Below are positions 1 through 5,863 of a stretch of 6,335 bases of DNA, in pieces. Position numbers and translations under genes: made by a program. This DNA is from Planctomycetota bacterium. Lineage in GTDB: Bacteria > Planctomycetota > Brocadiia > SM23-32. The notes under the pieces were generated by a model. It did no database searches. It was given only the letters and a program-made list of their open reading frames with translations, and had not been told where the DNA came from. Location: NCBI GenBank assembly GCA_018334735.1, contig JAGXLK010000150.1, positions 1-6,335 of the forward strand, written 5' to 3'. Positions within the stretch are counted from its first letter, which is position 1; each line of letters opens with the position of its first letter.

Positions 1-282
1 GGAGAAAGAGCGATGAACGCCGAAGGCATCCCCGGCCGGGCGGGTTACGTCGATCCTGTCTATTTAAGTTACATCTACCTTCAGAACAGGAGCGCTTTCA
101 ACCATTCTGGATGGCCTTTCAGCCAGTCGGAGATACATTACGGTGAAGGCGACTGCCCGGTGGCCGAATCCGTGATTCAGAAATGTTTTTTCTTTCCGCT
201 GCGCGAAGAATTGGGTGAGAAAGAGATTGATGATACGGCCGAAGCTGTCGCGAAAGTAATGTCGCATTACCGCCGGGCGTGA
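1..282 (+). CDS. DegT/DnrJ/EryC1/StrS-family aminotransferase, C-terminal fragment
   Basis: The frame is open from base 1, so the gene begins upstream of the window and only about 93 C-terminal residues are visible. The segment matches the small C-terminal domain of the PLP-dependent sugar aminotransferases: a GIP-x-R-x-GY stretch, a 'YGEGDCPVAESVIQ' helix start, then 'FFFPLREELGEKEIDDTAEAVAKVM', the usual PL-x-E-x-L-x-x-x-(E/D)-(I/V) end of this family. The catalytic lysine and PLP-binding residues lie in the missing part. Family members transfer an amino group between glutamate or glutamine and a keto-sugar or keto-cyclitol in the cytoplasm. The ATG at 13 is an internal methionine and not the start. 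It is followed in the same direction by a deacetylase gene after about 200 noncoding bases, so co-transcription is possible but not shown. The family call is firm; substrate and reaction direction are unknown. Confidence 0.88.
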   Translation, partial: GERAMNAEGIPGRAGYVDPVYLSYIYLQNRSAFNHSGWPFSQSEIHYGEGDCPVAESVIQKCFFFPLREELGEKEIDDTAEAVAKVMSHYRRA

Positions 283-355
283 AGATGTGACGGTGTGCGG
301 CCTCATTTTTTCATGTTGTGGCGAAACGCAAAGAGTGTGATGGAAACGCACGTTG

Positions 356-406
356 CACAGGCTCCTTGGGCTCTATAGCCTCGTGCGGAGGAGGCTCCAG
401 CCTGTG
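356..406. repeat. Imperfect inverted repeat upstream of the deacetylase gene
   Basis: CACAGGCT at 356-363 pairs perfectly with AGCCTGTG at 399-406. Inside it, CCT (364-366) can pair with AGG (392-394), and GGCT (369-372) with AGCC (377-380) across a four-base loop. AGGCTCC also occurs twice in direct orientation (359-365 and 392-398). No T-run follows, so a simple rho-independent terminator is unlikely. CTCCAGCCT (395-403) is the reverse complement of a 9-base core in the larger repeat near 1530, so both may belong to one dispersed repeat family. The rest of 283-484 shows nothing else recognisable. Confidence 0.5.
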
Positions 407-472
407 GACCGGGTCGTCAGGACCGCAATGGCGGGAAAACACTTGGCTGAGCACCCTGGTTATCTTCTGCGA

Positions 473-478
473 AAGGAG
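473..478 (+). promoter_or_regulatory. Ribosome binding site of the PIG-L gene
   Basis: AAGGAG lies six bases before the ATG at 485. It is a strong Shine-Dalgarno match at ideal spacing and fixes this start. Confidence 0.8.
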
Positions 479-484
479 TTTTGA

Positions 485-1348
485 ATGGATCTTGACCCTA
501 TTGACGGTTTCCTCGCGATTGGTGCGCATTGTGATGATGTGGATCTCAGGATGGGCGGAACTTTTTCTCGTCTTGTGCGCGAGGGAAAACGGGGATGCTA
601 CGTGGTGGCCGTCGAAAACGCCTACGTCGGCGATCACTATACCGTTGAGAGTTCCCGCGAAGCCCTGAATACGCGACGTAAAGAGTCCACACGAGCCTCG
701 GAGATTCTGGGAGCCGACAGGTTGGAATGGCTTACTTTCAAAAGCTATTATTTCAGCACACCCGAGCCCGGTTCGGTCATCTATCCGTCTTTCGACAGCC
801 CCGAAAGCGTTCAGGAAGAGTTGAGGGATGCTATCTTTGAGGGCCTGCCGCCGCTGGCCAACGCTCAGTGTTTCGCCCGATGCCGTCGGAGACTGCGAAA
901 GCTGATCGAAGAGTTTGCCCCGGATGTTATTTTTACCCATTCGCCCGACGACCGTCACTGCGACCACTATGGTATCGCTCGATTCGTTGATTACATGATC
1001 GGGGAAATGGAGGCCGAAGGGGCTGCGCCAGAGGTGCTGTTCTGGGAACCGGGCAGCGGGGGACCGATCGCCGGCTACCACCCCGATTTTTTCGTCGAGA
1101 TATCTGAGGAAGATGTGCGGACGAAACAGAAAGCTATCGAATCTTACGGAAGCCAGTTTGCTGAGGGAGTGCTGGACGGGTTTGCGGCCGGCCGGGCTCA
1201 AGCGTGGGGCGAGATGGCGGGAGTCCAGTATGCTGAACCTTTCCGGCACAGATGCAGGGAGAAGAACGATTGGGATGGCCGATCAAAAATGTTCGGTGTT
1301 ATTAAGCGTGACCAGGATCCGGAAAAAGAAGTATATGACCTTCCGTGA
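485..1348 (+). CDS. PIG-L/LmbE-family metal-dependent deacetylase
   Basis: A complete 287-residue protein, close to the usual size for the family. It carries both metal-site signatures: the N-terminal motif as GAHCDDVDLRMGG (H15, D17, D18) and the second motif as THSPDDRHCDH (H152, D155, D156, H158, D160, H161). The region 62-76 (NTRRKESTRASEILG) fits the usual helix before the 'LG' turn. Family members use zinc to remove acetyl groups from N-acetylglucosamine-type conjugates; known branches include GlcNAc-PI, mycothiol, bacillithiol and aminoglycoside-pathway deacetylases. The first motif has Cys where Pro is most common (AHPDD) and Asp where Glu is usual, changes that leave the metal ligands intact. 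No signal peptide or membrane segment is seen, so it should be cytoplasmic. Its place between an aminotransferase and a sugar-type dehydrogenase suggests work on an N-acetylated amino sugar or cyclitol (inference). The long opposite-strand frame over it is a shadow. Confidence 0.92.
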   Translation: MDLDPIDGFLAIGAHCDDVDLRMGGTFSRLVREGKRGCYVVAVENAYVGDHYTVESSREALNTRRKESTRASEILGADRLEWLTFKSYYFSTPEPGSVIYPSFDSPESVQEELRDAIFEGLPPLANAQCFARCRRRLRKLIEEFAPDVIFTHSPDDRHCDHYGIARFVDYMIGEMEAEGAAPEVLFWEPGSGGPIAGYHPDFFVEISEEDVRTKQKAIESYGSQFAEGVLDGFAAGRAQAWGEMAGVQYAEPFRHRCREKNDWDGRSKMFGVIKRDQDPEKEVYDLP

Positions 1349-1481
1349 AAGAATTGGGTTGATTGGGAAGCGCTCTGAATTGCTCATTTTGTGGGCTCTT
1401 ATGTTCCATTGCTCGGTCAGTCTGGATTTCATCTATCATGCACCATATTTGTCCGCCTCAAGTCCCGCTTCGCTTGGCTCA

Positions 1482-1543
1482 GCTGAACTCCAGTCTCCGT
1501 ATGGTGCAGCAGACTGGACTTCAGCCGGAGGCTGGAGTTCAGC
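1482..1543. repeat. Three-arm inverted repeat with alternative hairpins (REP-like)
   Basis: Arm 1 is GCTGAACTCCAGTCTCCG (1482-1499), arm 2 is AGACTGGACTTCAGCC (1511-1526) and arm 3 is CGGAGGCTGGAGTTCAGC (1526-1543). Arms 1 and 3 pair over all 18 positions with a single G-U wobble (1494 with 1531). Arms 1 and 2 pair over 15 positions (1482-1496 with 1511-1525) with one C-C mismatch. Arms 2 and 3 pair over 13 positions (1514-1526 with 1530-1542) with two wobbles and a three-base loop. The three pairings exclude one another. No T-run follows, so this is not a classical terminator. It resembles repetitive extragenic palindromes, which are often mobilised by IS200-like REP-associated transposases; none is encoded in this window. 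It occupies the 268-base gap 1349-1616, the remainder of which shows no clear gene or promoter. Confidence 0.8.
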
Positions 1544-1605
1544 ATGCGGTTCATGCAAAAGAATCGTCACGTAACACCGGTTGAATCTCGTGTCTTTGAG
1601 TTTTT

Positions 1606-1610
1606 GGGAG
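1606..1610 (+). promoter_or_regulatory. Ribosome binding site deciding the oxidoreductase start
   Basis: GGGAG sits six bases before the ATG at 1617. The frame could extend back to a TTG at 1581, but that codon has no comparable site and would add 12 residues outside the Rossmann fold. Confidence 0.75.
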
Positions 1611-1616
1611 AACAAA

Positions 1617-2645
1617 ATGCTATCAGATGAACCACTCTCGGTTGGAATAATTGGTGTCGGCATGCAGGGCCACGGTCACGTTGTCAACTTTTCGAACAAT
1701 CCCCGTGCCGAAGTTCGCGCCATTTGCGACATCAATGAGCAAAAGTTGCAGAAAGAAGCGCAGGATTTTGACGTTCCGCTTCAGTTTGAAGATTTCCACG
1801 AGATGCTGGGCTGCGACGAAGTGGATGCGGTGGCAATTGTTCTGCCGGATTATCTCCATCGCGAAGCGGCCGTCGCGGCGCTGGAGCAGGGCAAACACGT
1901 CCTGCTGGAAAAACCCATGGCTCTCAGCCTGGGAGATGCCAGGGCAATTGTCGAAGCTGCTGAAGAGGGCGAGGGCTGTTTTATGCTCAATCTTTCCAAC
2001 CGGTGGATGTATCCGTTTTCGAAAGGGAAAGAACTATTGGATAATGGCGATATCGGCGATGTGCGGTACGTTTTTGCACGGTTATCTAACCGCATTGATG
2101 TGCCCACGGAGCTGCTGCCATGGCTCGAACAGAGTCATCTGGCCCACTGGATCGGCGTGCATCGTCTGGATATTGCCCGGTGGTGGATAGGGCGGGAAGT
2201 GCGGCGGGTTCGGGCCGTTCATCGGAAAGGTGTCTTGAGCGAACGTGGTTTTGACGCGGCGGATTTCTATCAGGCGACGATTGAATTCGAAGGGGGAGCT
2301 GTGCTCTCTCTGGAGGGGAGCTGGATTCTTCCCGGTTCGTATCCGAGTCTCGTGGATTCCCGTTTTTATGCGCTTTGCAGCAACGGGGTGATTGACGTCG
2401 ACCGTATGCGCAGCGAACTGGCTGTGGCCGATGGCAAAGAGTTCAAAATGTCAACCCCGACCAACGGTCCGACGCTCGATCAAGCAGCCGGTTTCACTTT
2501 CGCAGCATCCCGGCATTTTGTTGATTGCGCTCTTGAAGGCAAGCCACCGCTGACGGGAGCTGAAGAGGGTCTGGCGCTCACCAAAATACTGTGTGCTCTC
2601 GTCGAGTCGGCCCGGCAGGATGGCAAAGTGATGGAGCTGGAATAA
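1617..2645 (+). CDS. Gfo/Idh/MocA-family oxidoreductase
   Basis: A 342-residue protein, the standard length for this family. The N-terminal Rossmann fold shows VGIIGVGMQGHGH (residues 9-21) as dinucleotide loop, and an acidic D38 at the end of the second strand, which generally favours NAD(H) over NADP(H). The family's LLEKPMA motif is present with E98, K99 and P100; the lysine is the expected catalytic residue. The second signature appears as GVHRLD (180-185), where H182 fits the catalytic histidine and D185 the conserved aspartate. The C-terminal half (about 125-342) is the alpha/beta substrate-binding domain. Family members oxidise or reduce hydroxyl groups on sugars, inositols or their derivatives; the substrate here cannot be read from sequence. 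It has its own upstream gap, so it may have its own promoter, although it shares direction with the aminotransferase and deacetylase genes. It ends only 27 bases from the stop of the convergent minus-strand gene, and no strong terminator hairpin is visible in that gap. Confidence 0.95.
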   Translation: MLSDEPLSVGIIGVGMQGHGHVVNFSNNPRAEVRAICDINEQKLQKEAQDFDVPLQFEDFHEMLGCDEVDAVAIVLPDYLHREAAVAALEQGKHVLLEKPMALSLGDARAIVEAAEEGEGCFMLNLSNRWMYPFSKGKELLDNGDIGDVRYVFARLSNRIDVPTELLPWLEQSHLAHWIGVHRLDIARWWIGREVRRVRAVHRKGVLSERGFDAADFYQATIEFEGGAVLSLEGSWILPGSYPSLVDSRFYALCSNGVIDVDRMRSELAVADGKEFKMSTPTNGPTLDQAAGFTFAASRHFVDCALEGKPPLTGAEEGLALTKILCALVESARQDGKVMELE

Positions 2646-2672
2646 CACATATTTTTGGTGATACTGGGGCCT

Positions 2673-3692
2673 TCAGGGGGAATCGGGATTTATTTCCTTG
2701 TTTTCGGACGGTTCGATTTCCATGTTCTCCATCAGCATGCGTCGACCCTTATCGTAATTCTCACTTTCAGACGTCTGTATCCCGCAGGATGTGTACCAGA
2801 TAGAAGGGTCACAATGATCAAGCGCGCAGATTTCGAAGGTCCCGGGGATCCTCTCAAAAATGCGTTTGTAGAGTTCCCGCGCTTCTATTGTATCACCATA
2901 GGTCATGCCAAGTTTCTGAAGCACCCGCAGGTCCCGCATCTGGTTGGGCAAGCCGCCGGATCCTTTGTTGGTCACACACGCGTTTGTTTCCGGAACGCGG
3001 TCGGGACACGGCGCGCACATCATCCAATCCGCATGCGATGCGACTTTGATGAGCGTAGCCGGTTTATCCAGGATAAGCTGCATCAGCTCGGGCAAATTAT
3101 CGGGTGCATAAGGCGGCCTGACTCCGCTGCCATACTGGCAGACGGCGCAGAGCAGGATGTGAGGGCGGATCGAAATCGCGTCGGCGTCATACATCGTTTC
3201 CAGGGATTTTTCCTTCTCCCTCTTCATCTCATCCTCGTCCCGGGGAGGAATGAGGGCTTCTATACCTTTTGCGCGTCCCTTTTCATAGCATCCGGTGTCG
3301 GCCCTCGGGCAGCCTTCCCAGGCCTCTGAAGTGGCGGTAGCATATCCGCAGATCCCCTCGACGGACTCAATCCCGTCGAAGGCGCGGGTGAAGATTATTC
3401 TGGCCGGCAGGACGCAGCCCGGGGGCAGGTTTAGTTTGTGGAGCACTTCCAGGTCCCGCCTGACGTTAAACTCCGACCCTTCCGGCGTATCACTTTCGGT
3501 TCCGATATCCTGATAAGAGAATGCCCCGCCGACGTTACATCTGAGTGCGATGGGGATATCGGGGTTCCTTCTAATCCGCGAGATGAGTGTGGCGAATTTT
3601 TCGTTCAACGCTTCCGATTGGTCGTCCCCCAGGGCACAGATGCTGCAGAGGATGTCGTAGGGTCTCAGTGTCATTTCAGCGTATTGAGTCAT
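2673..3692 (-). CDS. Cysteine-rich protein with two tandem DUF1284-like domains
   Basis: A 339-residue protein, roughly twice the length of an ordinary DUF1284 protein. Copy 1 spans about residues 7-150 and copy 2 about 172-320, joined by a charged linker (DEDEMKREKEK, 152-162). Matching landmarks are RPYDILCSIC (10-19) and RPHILLCAVC (176-185); RRDLEVLHKL (78-87) and MRDLRVLQKL (252-261); then Cys...W...C near 115-128 and 289-303. DUF1284, as I recall it, begins RPHHLLC and carries further conserved cysteines, consistent with metal or iron-sulfur binding; its function is not established. Copy 2 keeps the fuller set: C182, C185, C226, C229, C239, C289, C294, C303. Copy 1 lacks the middle CxxCP pair and retains only C52 there. 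There is no signal peptide or membrane segment, so it is probably cytoplasmic. The start at 3692 is chosen for its ribosome binding site; an ATG at 3725 would add 11 residues. It runs opposite to all its neighbours, so it is its own transcription unit. The family assignment is from motif memory. Confidence 0.8.
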   Translation of the reverse strand: MTQYAEMTLRPYDILCSICALGDDQSEALNEKFATLISRIRRNPDIPIALRCNVGGAFSYQDIGTESDTPEGSEFNVRRDLEVLHKLNLPPGCVLPARIIFTRAFDGIESVEGICGYATATSEAWEGCPRADTGCYEKGRAKGIEALIPPRDEDEMKREKEKSLETMYDADAISIRPHILLCAVCQYGSGVRPPYAPDNLPELMQLILDKPATLIKVASHADWMMCAPCPDRVPETNACVTNKGSGGLPNQMRDLRVLQKLGMTYGDTIEARELYKRIFERIPGTFEICALDHCDPSIWYTSCGIQTSESENYDKGRRMLMENMEIEPSENKEINPDSP

Positions 3693-3698
3693 TGAACT

Positions 3699-3702
3699 CT
3701 CC
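3699..3702 (-). promoter_or_regulatory. Ribosome binding site deciding the DUF1284-like protein start
   Basis: On the minus strand, GGAG (within GGAGAG) lies six bases before the ATG whose first base is 3692. The alternative in-frame ATG at 3725 has no such site in front of it. Confidence 0.7.
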
Positions 3703-3728
3703 GTTCTGAATATCATGTAATCCATGCA

Positions 3729-3756
3729 TTGAAACTAATGCAGTCAATACTATGCT
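3729..3756 (+). promoter_or_regulatory. Candidate sigma-70-type promoter in the divergent region
   Basis: TTGAAA (3729-3734) and TATGCT (3751-3756) are separated by 16 bases, a fair match to -35 and -10 boxes. It would give the propeller gene a leader of roughly 170 bases. On the minus strand TTGACT (3747 down to 3742) could serve as a -35 box for the DUF1284-like gene, but I see no good -10 at the right distance. Both are pattern matches only. Confidence 0.3.
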
Positions 3757-3815
3757 GATCCCATGATGGTTTCAAAGACTCCGGCCCCGCCCAGCTCCGC
3801 CCGATCATCCATTCT

Positions 3816-3855
3816 TCCGTTCCGTCCGTGCCAGTCCGTGTCTCTCGTCCGAGAC
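3816..3855. repeat. TCCGT-rich low-complexity stretch with small hairpin
   Basis: TCCGT begins at 3816, 3821, 3825 and 3835, two of the copies overlapping. Directly after this, GTCTC (3840-3844) and GAGAC (3851-3855) form a five-base stem with a six-base loop. It lies in the presumed 5' leader of the propeller gene. It may be a dispersed intergenic repeat or a leader structure; the sequence alone does not decide. Confidence 0.4.
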
Positions 3856-3920
3856 CCACCGGCCCTGCTTGCAATTCAGCCGTGCTAACCCGCAGAATAG
3901 ACTCCCAGAAATTTACATGT

Positions 3921-3926
3921 GGAGAG
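3921..3926 (+). promoter_or_regulatory. Ribosome binding site deciding the propeller gene start
   Basis: GGAGAG ends eight bases before the ATG at 3935. Earlier in-frame starts at 3869 (TTG) and 3917 (ATG) have no Shine-Dalgarno sequence, and the site itself lies downstream of both. Confidence 0.65.
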
Positions 3927-3934
3927 AACACAAA

Positions 3935-5827
3935 ATGGGCGGACCTTCAAAAGTCGAGAAAATCGGCGTCCCGGTTCGAGGCGTGAACTGGGTGCGCACT
4001 TTCGCCGGCAGAAAAAAAAGCGGCGAACCATGTATACTCATTACCATGGGACAACACGGAGCGGCAATGTTTGTGCTTCAGGTCGATCCGGCCTCGGGAG
4101 ACTGTCAACAGTTCTATGCGCCAATAGCCGATGCCAGCCATCCCACTACCTCCTACTGGAGCGATAAGCACCGTTGCCTTTTCATCGGATCGACCCCCGG
4201 ACATCTTTTCCGTTTCACCCCGGGAACGCGAAACATTGAGGATCTGGGAAAGATCAATCCCGGGGACGCCAATTTCCCCTGTCGCATTGCTGAGGACCCC
4301 GAAGGGCTGCTTTACGTAGGAAGCTCCCCGGGCTGCGATCTTACTTCTTATGATCCTGCCACAAATGAGTTCACGCGACACGGACGCATGGACGAGACCG
4401 ACAAGTATTTCTATCCCTTCTGTGGTGCCGATGGCACGGTTGCCGGGCTCGTGAAAATGGTCCGTCCGCACGTGGTCGCTTTTAATCCTGAGACCGGAGA
4501 GCACCGTCCGCTCGGACCTGTAGCCGATACCGATACCGGCGAAGGGCACGTGAACCTGCGGAAAGGTCCTGATAATCTGCTCTATATCGACAGCCACGGA
4601 GGCATTTTCCGTGTGGTGGGTACCACTGCGGTTCCTTTGGAGGAACTGGATTTCCAGAACGAGCCTGAATGGGAAGGGCAGAGCCGGGAGGAAATTATCC
4701 GATCTATCAAAGGAGAAAACGGAGACGCTGGGCCACCGACGCTGCCGGGCGGTTCGACGTTCAAGTTCCTGGATGGCTCCGGCGACGGATTTCAGTACCG
4801 CCAACTGCAAATCCAATCACCATCCGGGGAGACGCGCCAGCTGGAGCTGAACTGGGAAGGCGACGGAACAGGAATTTTTCTCGTTCGGAAGGGGCCGGAT
4901 GACAACATCTACGGTTCGAGCATTCTTCCTCTTCACCTTTTCCGGCATGTGCCATCGACGGGGCTCGTTGAAGATCTCGGCGCTTGTTCGACATCGGGGG
5001 GCGAGCTCTATTCGATGGGGTCTCTCGATGGAAAACTCTACATGTGCGCGTATCCCGGCGCCCGGCTGAGCGTTTACGATCCCGAACGGCCTTGCCGTTT
5101 TGGCATTGAAAAAGAATCTAATCCCCGCGAGCTGGGTCGTATGGATGAAGTGGCCTACCGGCCGCGGGATATGTTGTGCGGGCCGGCCGGGAAAGTATGG
5201 ACGGCGTCCATCCCGGACTACGGTATGTGGGGCGGGACGTTAGCGTGGTTCGATCCTCGGAGTGAGCAATTCGGTAGCCACCGTCACATTTTCAAGAACT
5301 GCAGTCCCATATCTCTCGCCTATATCCCCGAGCAGGGACTGATTGCGGTTGGGTTTACGATCGCAGGTGGCTCCGGGACGGAAGCACGGGTTGGGACCAC
5401 CGGCCTGGCGCTCTGGGATCCGGAGCAGGACGAACTCAGCTGGAAAGGCGATCTGGGATTGGAAATCATTTCAGTGATGGATCTATGTGAGGCGGGAGAA
5501 GGACGGACGTATGCCATCGTGCATCTCGAAGATGAAGAGCAGCGAGCGGAATTGATGTTGCTGGATCTTCCCGAAAAGCAGATCCTTGACCGGGTGCCGC
5601 TGGGCGAAGATACGGGATGGCCGCTGGAAGTCAGCCTGCGAGGCGAAAGAAATTTTGTGGTCGGTGCGACACGAAAAGGAATTTTCCGGGTGGAAAAGGG
5701 GACGACAGAAGTTGAAATGCTATGGATCTGCGAAGAAAAAATGTGTCCGACGGCTGGCGGAGCTTTGGCAGATGGAAAATACTTCTTCGCGGCAGAACAT
5801 CGTCTTTGCGCGCTGCCAATTGACTAA
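3935..5827 (+). CDS. Large propeller-like repeat protein, function unknown
   Basis: A 630-residue protein with recurring strand-turn units typical of beta-propellers: short hydrophobic strands such as LYVGS, LYIDS, IYGSS, LYMCA and VWTAS, each followed by a strand and a D/N-P-x-x-x-E-like turn. Such turns are seen at DPASGD (51-56), DPATNEF (140-146), NPETGEH (184-190), DPERP (382-386), DPRSEQF (440-446) and DPEQDEL (495-501). Residues 240-310 are a charged, Gly-rich insertion that breaks the repeat pattern. There is no signal peptide, lipobox or membrane segment, so a cytoplasmic location is expected. Propellers of this type include SMP-30/gluconolactonase-like and lyase-like enzymes as well as non-enzymatic ones; I recognise no specific catalytic motif. 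It ends in tandem TAA stops (5825-5830) and the next gene begins 36 bases later, so the two are probably co-transcribed. The fold is a reasonable inference; function is unassigned. Confidence 0.65.
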   Translation: MGGPSKVEKIGVPVRGVNWVRTFAGRKKSGEPCILITMGQHGAAMFVLQVDPASGDCQQFYAPIADASHPTTSYWSDKHRCLFIGSTPGHLFRFTPGTRNIEDLGKINPGDANFPCRIAEDPEGLLYVGSSPGCDLTSYDPATNEFTRHGRMDETDKYFYPFCGADGTVAGLVKMVRPHVVAFNPETGEHRPLGPVADTDTGEGHVNLRKGPDNLLYIDSHGGIFRVVGTTAVPLEELDFQNEPEWEGQSREEIIRSIKGENGDAGPPTLPGGSTFKFLDGSGDGFQYRQLQIQSPSGETRQLELNWEGDGTGIFLVRKGPDDNIYGSSILPLHLFRHVPSTGLVEDLGACSTSGGELYSMGSLDGKLYMCAYPGARLSVYDPERPCRFGIEKESNPRELGRMDEVAYRPRDMLCGPAGKVWTASIPDYGMWGGTLAWFDPRSEQFGSHRHIFKNCSPISLAYIPEQGLIAVGFTIAGGSGTEARVGTTGLALWDPEQDELSWKGDLGLEIISVMDLCEAGEGRTYAIVHLEDEEQRAELMLLDLPEKQILDRVPLGEDTGWPLEVSLRGERNFVVGATRKGIFRVEKGTTEVEMLWICEEKMCPTAGGALADGKYFFAAEHRLCALPID

Positions 5828-5863
5828 TAACAGGTTCCTGTAAAAGTTGAAAGAAAGATAAAA

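Noticed and set aside
311..1249. Long minus-strand open frame opposite the deacetylase gene
   Set aside because: It lies antisense to a clear PIG-L coding sequence, lacks a recognisable motif and has no convincing ribosome binding site; it is a shadow frame.
1366..1377. GGAAGCGCTCTG as a LacI-type operator
   Set aside because: Only the six-base core AGCGCT is palindromic; the flanks do not match, so it is not above chance.
1363..1584. Small plus-strand frames in the gap after the deacetylase gene
   Set aside because: They run through the inverted repeat, have no ribosome binding site and give compositions unlike a protein.
2646..2672. Bidirectional terminator in the convergent gap
   Set aside because: The 27 bases contain a short T-run but no stem of useful length next to it.
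2655..3329. Plus-strand open frame of 224 codons
   Set aside because: It is antisense to the DUF1284-like gene, whose internal repeat and cysteine pattern show which strand is coding.
3947..4816. Minus-strand open frame of 289 codons inside the propeller gene
   Set aside because: It is antisense to the repeat-bearing plus-strand frame and its translation shows no family motif.
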